From Clonostachys chloroleuca (Eukaryota > Ascomycota > Sordariomycetes > Hypocreales > Bionectriaceae), in assembly GCA_037952775.1 (NCBI GenBank), contig JBANAY010000003.1, positions 3,348,001-3,412,000 on the forward strand: a stretch of 64,000 nucleotides of DNA. Direction: 5' to 3'. The position numbers were made by a program, and so were the translations under genes. The notes under the pieces are model-generated. The model was given only the letters and a program-made list of their open reading frames with translations, was not told where the DNA came from and did no database searches. Shown piece after piece: positions 57,386 to 64,000 of the stretch (positions are counted from its first letter, which is position 1; each line of letters begins with the position of its first letter).

Positions 57386-59662
57386 TCAGAAGAGGCTTCT
57401 ACCACTGGCAAGCCTTACAAAACTGTAAGGCACATTCTGCCCAATCAAGAGCCTCAGACTCTCGACCGTTGTAAACGCTGCCACGTCTGCCGCTCCATAC
57501 GCGGTGAAGCCACTTTTCTCAGCAACTGTGCCAGGGTCGCTCTTATTCCACGTCGCTTCGTCAGCAAGGTTCAGGAATACTTTCTTCGTGTTTGACACAT
57601 GGCCGCCCACCGCCCCAAATGCTCGAATCATCATGCCTACAAGATGGCTCTTATCTGGTCCCAGGGCGGAAACGATCACAAAAGGAGCGGTTTCATCGGC
57701 GACAGACCGTGCACGCTGGAGGCTTTCGAGACTGATAAACTGCTCAATAGGTGGTGCGTTCCTCGCCAGCGATGAAGGTGTCCTGAAACCAATTGTATAG
57801 ATCTTTGCGATCCTCAAGGCCTTCATCGCGTAGAATACCGCCGCAGCGTCATCCGAGGTCGAAGCCAAGACAACAGCGGACCTGCCAGCGTATGCAGAAG
57901 GGGCAAGGTCGCGAGTAAGAGCACTCATTATGCCTTTCCAGCTGGCATTGTCAAGAATAAGTGTTGTATTAGGAGGTAATGCCGAATGATGGTAAACAGG
58001 CCCATGACCGTCATGTGCACGGCGGTGGGGACTCGAAGGAACGGAGGGAGGTGACGAGTTGGAGGTTGAAGATGAAGCAGATTGAACCACGATGGTGTCG
58101 AAAATCCCGATTACACGAGCTGCCTCGGTGAGATTAGGCCCGCTTCCATTGTTCAAACTAGAGAAGAAGGGGCTGGCTTTGAGCAGAGAATGGTGAGAGA
58201 AGCCTGGATCCAGGTATGCACCGCCAAAGCCCTTTTGGTTACAGAAGGGTTCGATGCTGCCTGGGTTACCTGGATGGCGCTCGACGATGGCAAAATGATG
58301 CGGTAGACCAAGCTCGTTCAAGCATTTCTCATAAAAAGGGGCCAGCGGCGTGGCGCTTCGCGAGGCAACACTGCTAATCCCATATATGTTCTTCTTGGGT
58401 AATTGGCCTAGCAAAGAAAGGGCGGCATTGATCTCGGCAGTACTCATCTGACCCGGCGCGGCGATGATAGGAAGTAGGGGATGAGTGACCGGCGTGAATA
58501 CCTTATTCAACGTTCGTGAGAACTGACCGGTCTCTCCCATGTTGACGGCCGACAATGGCGGAGCCTCAGGATGCTCTGATCGAACTTTGGATCTGAAATA
58601 CTCCAACTCGAAGTTCTCGTTATGCTCGTTGATGATAGCGATCATCTTCACGATGTCGGCATATTGGGAGGAGCGCCGGAACACGTCGTATGCATAGGAC
58701 GATGGCCACCTAAAATTGCCCGTAAAGTCATGGAAAGCCGACATTATGCGAGAGCTGCCCCTGTTTTCAAAGAGCTTCTGTCGCATAGGTTCTGGTAACC
58801 AGAGCTCTACATCAATATATTCTACTCCCCACTGGATTGCCCGGTAGAGGTATTTATAGTACAGCTCAGGGTCATCCATTGGAAATCTGCCATTCTCACG
58901 GGTACACCTCGTGGTGAATATGAGGGGTAGCTCTGTCCTCTGTCGAAGGAGCATCACCTGTTCGCCAACATATGCTAGGCTAGGGACCTGGGAAAAGGAG
59001 CCATCTGCCAGCGGCTCCCGTAACAGATCCACGCGGATCTCAACGGCGTCAGCCCCCACAGTGAGGATGTCAATGTTGGGTAAAGCTGCCCTAACATCGG
59101 GAAAAGTGGTTGAGATGAAATAAGTTCGGGGTTTCTCCATGAGCTCCTTGTGGTGGCTGATTTGACCCAAGGTGAAGGATGTGAAGCGAGCCAGGTCACG
59201 TCTGAAGAAAGGCGATTCGGTGTAGAGGAACTCGTAGTCGCAGTGGGCAGATAGATGGAGGTCGGGTGGCATCCCGAGCCCCGTGCAGTGAGCGTTGATG
59301 GCGACGACATGTTCCGAATTCCTGAACTCGACGTCCAATTTGGCGTCCGCGGCGAGAATACCAACAACATGCCCACGCTCCTCGTGGCCCACATCCTTGA
59401 AACTGTCCCTCATCTTGTACGGTTTCCCAAGTACCTCCGCAAAAACGGACACAATCAGGTCCTGGCTCTGGCCATACACGATGACTACTACTCGATGATC
59501 ACCGGTCTGGGGGGTGCCGCCGCCGAAGGCGTTCCCGTTGTGAAGGGAAGGGCTCTGGCTGGCCCTTTCAATCTCCATCTTGATAACATTGGGGGAACCC
59601 GACGTTGACCTAGGGTTTGCCGTTGCGCCTGGGCTCGCTAACAACTGCTGGACGGTAGCCAT
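57386..59662 (-). CDS. qutR: QutR/QA-1S-like quinate repressor-family protein
   Basis: A single exon; the first ATG (59662) gives 758 residues. Architecture follows the last three domains of the AROM pentafunctional enzyme, as in the QutR/QA-1S repressors. Residues about 55-180 correspond to the shikimate-kinase-like part, but the place of the Walker A loop reads [17 protein letters not shown], without GK(S/T). A type I 3-dehydroquinase domain follows (about 195-410). It seems to keep the active-site set: Glu208, Arg210, Arg252, Glu256, His311 (SAFHDF), Schiff-base Lys339 (DIVKMI), Arg383 and Gln405. Residues 415-758 are shikimate-dehydrogenase-like ([31 protein letters not shown]). QutR binds the activator QutA and blocks quinate catabolism genes. 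This copy is shorter than the roughly 900-residue classical repressors and has no quinate genes beside it. Confidence 0.8.
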   Translation of the reverse strand: MATVQQLLASPGATANPRSTSGSPNVIKMEIERASQSPSLHNGNAFGGGTPQTGDHRVVVIVYGQSQDLIVSVFAEVLGKPYKMRDSFKDVGHEERGHVVGILAADAKLDVEFRNSEHVVAINAHCTGLGMPPDLHLSAHCDYEFLYTESPFFRRDLARFTSFTLGQISHHKELMEKPRTYFISTTFPDVRAALPNIDILTVGADAVEIRVDLLREPLADGSFSQVPSLAYVGEQVMLLRQRTELPLIFTTRCTRENGRFPMDDPELYYKYLYRAIQWGVEYIDVELWLPEPMRQKLFENRGSSRIMSAFHDFTGNFRWPSSYAYDVFRRSSQYADIVKMIAIINEHNENFELEYFRSKVRSEHPEAPPLSAVNMGETGQFSRTLNKVFTPVTHPLLPIIAAPGQMSTAEINAALSLLGQLPKKNIYGISSVASRSATPLAPFYEKCLNELGLPHHFAIVERHPGNPGSIEPFCNQKGFGGAYLDPGFSHHSLLKASPFFSSLNNGSGPNLTEAARVIGIFDTIVVQSASSSTSNSSPPSVPSSPHRRAHDGHGPVYHHSALPPNTTLILDNASWKGIMSALTRDLAPSAYAGRSAVVLASTSDDAAAVFYAMKALRIAKIYTIGFRTPSSLARNAPPIEQFISLESLQRARSVADETAPFVIVSALGPDKSHLVGMMIRAFGAVGGHVSNTKKVFLNLADEATWNKSDPGTVAEKSGFTAYGAADVAAFTTVESLRLLIGQNVPYSFVRLASGRSLF

Positions 59663-62654
59663 GGGGAAGGTTGGGGAAAGAATATCCCTAATTCTGCTCA
59701 CCAGTCCCAATCTGATAGGGATTCGAAAAAGTGCTCTGATGGAGCCTTCAGTTGCGAAACAAGATTTCCTTCAACTACACATGCCGAAGCTTTCCACTAA
59801 CGGCATCCGATTTGAATAAAATGGTCCAACAAGAGAGCGCTGCCGATTCCAATTCAGCCGTCAAGGCACTGTGTCAGGGCGCGATACTACCACGGAAAAG
59901 CCGATGCCGTTGTAGGAAAGTCTAAGGGAGGAGTGATCTGCAAAACCGCTTTCAAAATCCAAGGGATGACCGGTGCGCGAAGCGTCGGAACGAACAGTCT
60001 CAAGTGAGGCGGGAGAATCAATGGCTTGACCAAGATGAGGGAAGCGGGATGATAAGCACTGCTCGCTGGCACCCTGAGAGTGGTGCGCTAGGAGGGAGAG
60101 ATGCAACTATAAGGCTAGAGGGAGAGCGATGCAAGAGGCAAGCGAACAAAGGCGGTTTCATGAGCTGCGCCTGACGGAGGAGGCTGGTCACGTTTGGATG
60201 GCACGTTTGCAGTGACAAGGAAGGCCAGGCCGGTGCAGTACAAAAAGGCCGTGTGCAAATCCAAAGTCGGCAATAGACGGCGAGGGAAGAACAGGCCGGA
60301 ACTTCGAGAGCAACAAACAGCACGCCCGCCTGAGCAGACACTTAGCCGCTGTGAAACAGTACCTCTGACGGACGGCTGCAAGTCTTTCCGCCTAAACGAG
60401 GGCCAGGCCTAGCAGGTCCAGGTTGAGGATAAGAAGCAAAGGTGAGGTACCAGACGGAGGTGCAAACCGGAGATGCGCCGAAGGATGGGATGAGCTTGTG
60501 CAGCTGGGTTCTAAGTGGCCGTTGGCACGAATCCGCGTTTTCCAGAGCCGGGGTACGTGGGGATGGGTTTCCACGCGAGAAGGTGACCAGGCAGGGTTAC
60601 GTATCTGATGCCATCCTGAGACTGGGCTGTCGTTGGTGGATGCAAAAGGGTCCCGGCCTAGCTAATATTTGCGCCGGCCTATCGGACATTTACAGAAGAA
60701 TTGTTCCACCAGACCCCAAGTACCAAATGGATGGTTCCAAACGGCTCTGGAGGAGAAGCTGAGCACGCGCTAGGCAGCTCCCTAGGTGGAGGAGAGGCTG
60801 CGGGCTGACAAGGCAGCGAATGTCTGATCGTATCAAACAGGTCCAAGGACGACGGGTCAGTTCTTGAGGGGGAGGTCCTAACGATCCGACTGTCTGCGAT
60901 GGAGTAACAGTGTAACAAGTCGTATGACGGATTCTGCGTACAGGAACCCCTGCGACAGAGGCTCGAGTCCGTCCGGAGCAAGGCCTCTCTGGAAGGCGAG
61001 GGGGTGGTTCCGGGGTTGGTCAAGCCGGCTTGTTCAGTCAGACAGGTTGGGGAAGATGAGTCCAGACGCGGTGCTCCCGATGCCTTGCAAAAGCTACCCT
61101 TCTTCCAAAGCCCATGTTGATGGATGGAGGGTGAATTCTAAGACGGCACGTTTCCAGGCAGGAGGAACGTCCCGACACTGTATGTCGATGGGTGTGTACC
61201 CGCCCCCAGGTCCCACGAACGCCCCAGCTCTGCCCAGCACAGGCGCTACACCAGGGGCGCTCGGCCCTGGTCCCGCTAAAACTGGCACAGTGCGAGACTA
61301 CTGTGGTGGGGCAACCCCTTCCCTCCACCAATTCTCCATCGCAACGCTGATCGGGTCAAGTCCCGCCCACCAGACGGGAAAACCAGTTCCGCCAATCACC
61401 ATCCGTGCCTCGCGAAGCTTGTCGTCCACGGAATCGAGGCCGCCGGTTTGGGGCACTGGAGCCTCTTTCCGTCTCACACCTCACACCATCAACCGGTCTG
61501 TGTCTGCCGGCGGATAGGCCATCTACCTGGCCATGACTTGCGCTCTCGCTGTTCTACCATACGAGTCCTTGTAGCCTTCATGTCACTTAGAGGCCGCATC
61601 TAGACTGGCCATTCGACCTATTCCGGTTGGGTCCTTGGTGGTATATCACATATCAGAACTGGGTGGATGTGATTATTGCTGTTCTGAGATGGCTGCTTGG
61701 TTTCCATTTCCTTGTTTGCTCAAATCAAGCAAGCTCACTTCCTAGTCCAGTCTATTACCCACTCGAGAGCTCGTGCTCATGCCTGTCACTTGCCGATTCA
61801 TGAATGAGTGGACTCAGTAACGGCTCCCCTTAGGGACCAGCATATACAGTAGACCAGGATAGAGGATATTTACGTGTAAGTCATCTGATAACAATTATAA
61901 CGCCGAGCAGGCTGAGATAGTTCGGGGGGGGGGGGGGTTTATTGTAGCCGGGAGGAGATTCTTACGTGATTCTATTCAAACTTTTACTGCCGACTCAATA
62001 TTCCACGAATCGATACCGTCTCACTAATCATGCATCCCACGCCTCGTTATTCTCCGACAAGTGTATGGCAAGATGCTTGGGGTCTGGTGGAGCTTATCTG
62101 AACGTTGCAAACAATAAGTCGGGATTATTAATAGGCAACCGCAAGTACCGAGGCGAGATTGAAGCATGAATAAACCAGTTGTTCCTAGTCAAGTCCGTGC
62201 TGTGGACTTACACGGATAGCCCTCCCAGTCACGCCAGCCTGCGGCACGCAGTTTCGCACGATCTAATAGGCTCGCTTGGTGGTAAAACGTCACTTCTGCA
62301 ACGAGAAGGCTTAAGCAACAGCCCATGTAACCTCGCTTCGTGAAGAGTCATCATCCGGGACGAGGAGTTTCACGATGCCAAGGGTCTACGCCCAACCTGT
62401 GAGAGGGATGGTTTTCCAAGTTGATATCAGCAACGTCCTGTTATAGGTGGTCAAATTACATGGGTAGATATTCCGAGTACTTGAGATGCCAACTGCAAAT
62501 CCTTGAGAAAAGCTTGGTGTCGTCATGTTTCAACTTCGGGAGACAACATCGTCATCCGCTACCCATTCCCAGCATATAAAATGATTTCGATGGCCATTTC
62601 AGGAGGAACGTATGGTGGAATAATTCCTACCAAGTCCACCATCAAACTCCCGGC
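59663..62654. other. Long intergenic region (3.0 kb)
   Basis: This lies upstream of the QutR-like gene and downstream of the VOC gene. It contains a G14 tract and a 197-codon ORF (60924-61517, +) without family resemblance. No RNA gene or element was recognised. Confidence 0.45.
61924..61937. repeat. Poly-G tract, 14 bp
   Basis: Fourteen consecutive G on the plus strand in intergenic sequence. Confidence 0.9.
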
Positions 62655-63231
62655 TCAGTTTTGTGCCCACATCCCGATCATGTTGCCCTCAGTGTCAATC
62701 ACATGGGCATAGAAGCCGGCATTCGGGCCGCAAGTCGTTCTAGGCCTAGGAGGTGGATTAGGAGTCTCGAATATATTAGAAGACTGAAGTGCACCGTGAG
62801 GACATACCACTGCGTCTTTCCACCCAGCGTCTCGGCCAGTTTGAGCGTTTCTGCGATGTCAGCAACCTGGATGGTTGGCAACACGGGCATGGCTCTCGGG
62901 CGGTCCTCAAAGTAGTTGACGACCCGGTAGTCGTCACTCATTACGACGAATGCTCCGTTCACCGTGTCTTTCTTATTGAAGAAATACATACCCTTGAAGG
63001 GGCAGTCCGGCGTGGGGGTTTCAGCTTGTGGCACGGGGTTCAGGTTGCATTGCCAACCAAACAAGCCCTCGTAGAACTTGGAAGCCCTTGAGATGTCCGA
63101 GACGGGGATCTCAAGCCAACAGACCTGGCCAACGCGTACCTCGCGGGTTCCCTGGTGTGAGGGCGTCAGCAGTCTGTGTCGGGAATAACAGCAGAGAAAG
63201 TGAGACAGACCTGGGATTCTTCGGTTGACAT
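62655..63231 (-). CDS. Glyoxalase/VOC superfamily protein
   Basis: Three exons, 63231-63211 (seven codons), 63151-62808 and 62745-62655, encode 151 residues. Introns of 59 and 62 bp have donors GTCTGT and GTATGT. The second acceptor (CCTAG before 62745) was chosen because it joins LAETLGGKTQW to PRTTCGPNAGFYAHVIDTEG in one frame and gives the usual ending GNMIGMWAQN; the unspliced frame ends in unrelated sequence. VOC features are the first beta-alpha unit GQVCWLEIPVSDISRASKFY followed by EGLFGW, and the mirrored C-terminal half with FYAHVIDTEGN. The family covers glyoxalase I, bleomycin-resistance proteins and extradiol dioxygenases. The protein is a single short VOC unit and probably dimerises; metal ligands and substrate are uncertain. 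Confidence 0.83.
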
Positions 63232-64000
63232 GTTGAGAACACTTCTTTAATCAAAGTTATGAGATATCTTTGTGAGATGAAGGCACGAGTTCTTTGATTC
63301 TTTGATGCACGAGGATGAGTCCAACTGGCAAGTATAAATTGACCGTTAATCTCGCTCATTTTATACACAAACAAAACGAGGGCAACCATCCTCCTAGCGA
63401 TGCATCGGGCGCCTCTTACGAAATAGCGACGTCAAAAGGGGTTTAAACATGGTTTCTGCCTGTTGGTGGCGGTCTCTGAAGCCAATGAATGGTGCTGGAT
63501 ATCATGGCCAACACGAAGCTGGGCCCGGTGAGGGGTTGGATCACAGAACTCGCTGTTCAGTAACAGCGACTGGCGTGAACGCCACAAAACGCAGGCTCTC
63601 GAGCGAGTGACCTCGTGGCAGCCAATCTACGGGGATTCTAGGCCACGGTGAGAGGCTCTCGCTAACTGGTTTAGAGCCGATAGCCAGAACCCATGGGGCC
63701 ATCCATCAGATGTCCAATAGAAACGGGCGACGATGGGCTGACAGAACCAATAGAGGCTTCTTGGAGGCATAGCTCCAACTAGTAGATCCAACCATTAGGA
63801 TGAAGAGGGTTAGTAGTCAACTGGGTGACAGAAGAAATGAGACATTCAATTGAAGGGTGGTTATGACCAGGCCATTTTCTAAGACGACTGGAATAAAATG
63901 TTAGTAGAATATGATACATAAATAATGACATTCGATGTATTATCTCATTGGAATTCCTTATTAGGTCTTGATTTTCTGACAATACTGGCCGTAGACTGAA
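63232..64000. other. Intergenic to the window edge
   Basis: Upstream region of the VOC gene. No coding sequence, repeat or RNA gene is recognised before the window ends. Confidence 0.5.

Noticed and set aside
57034..57411. Minus-strand ORF just past the QutR-like stop, as a possible extra exon
   Set aside because: The QutR-like protein already ends with a family-like C-terminus ([12 protein letters not shown]) and no good donor links the two.
60924..61517. 197-codon plus-strand ORF
   Set aside because: No recognisable domain, no splice or leader features, composition like the surrounding spacer; chance ORF is the simpler explanation.
1..64000. Search by eye for tRNA, 5S rRNA, transposons, RIP-mutated blocks and a biosynthetic cluster core enzyme
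   Set aside because: A few GGTTCGA-like B-box matches lacked an A box or cloverleaf. No transposase, terminal repeats, AT-rich RIP block, PKS, NRPS or terpene synthase was seen. tRNAscan-SE and a repeat search would be needed to exclude them firmly.

Overview
The window is nuclear DNA of a filamentous ascomycete (Pezizomycotina, probably a Sordariomycete). The grounds are short GT-AG introns (about 47-130 bp, several with CTAAC/CTGAC-type branch sites), CT-rich leaders, and families typical of that group: PTH11-like rhodopsin proteins, RTA1, fungal Zn(II)2Cys6 regulators, a QutR-like protein, FucP-type MFS. I see no prokaryotic operon structure, transposase, CRISPR array, rRNA or tRNA. Species cannot be fixed from the sequence alone.

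Layout. 0-6 kb: a HAD hydrolase (+) converging on a long SP-RING/MIZ SUMO-ligase-like protein (-). 8-16 kb: a Boi-type SH3-SAM-PH polarity scaffold (+) converging on an FHL1-like FHA/forkhead factor (-). 17.7-20 kb: a four-span membrane protein (+) converging on a MOT1 molybdate transporter (-). 23-28 kb: a 61-residue membrane protein (+), an organellar-type alpha/beta hydrolase (-) and an arrestin-like adaptor with PY motifs (-). 28.4-29.3 kb: a weakly supported, unrecognised spliced gene (-). 32-42 kb: an RTA1 protein, a ferric reductase and a class 1 dihydroorotate dehydrogenase, all +. 42-45.3 kb: one six-exon frame (-) joining a PTH11/rhodopsin-type receptor-like domain to a FucP-type sugar transporter. 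48.4-53.7 kb: a VBA/DHA2-like MFS transporter (+) and a Zn(II)2Cys6 regulator (-). 57.4-59.7 kb: a QutR-like shikimate-pathway-derived protein (-). 62.7-63.2 kb: a small glyoxalase/VOC protein (-). Between genes lie unusually long spacers (up to 4.9 kb) containing several poly-G/C tracts.

The genes do not form an evident biosynthetic cluster. The window looks like ordinary core and housekeeping territory with several membrane transporters. Most notable are the in-frame receptor-transporter fusion, and three otherwise well conserved genes (Boi, FHL1, ferric reductase) each broken by what looks like one missing base in a C or G run. The latter is best explained as a consensus-sequence error until reads show otherwise. 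Splice sites were read by eye. Where I give exon coordinates, exon lengths sum to a whole number of codons unless a frameshift is stated.
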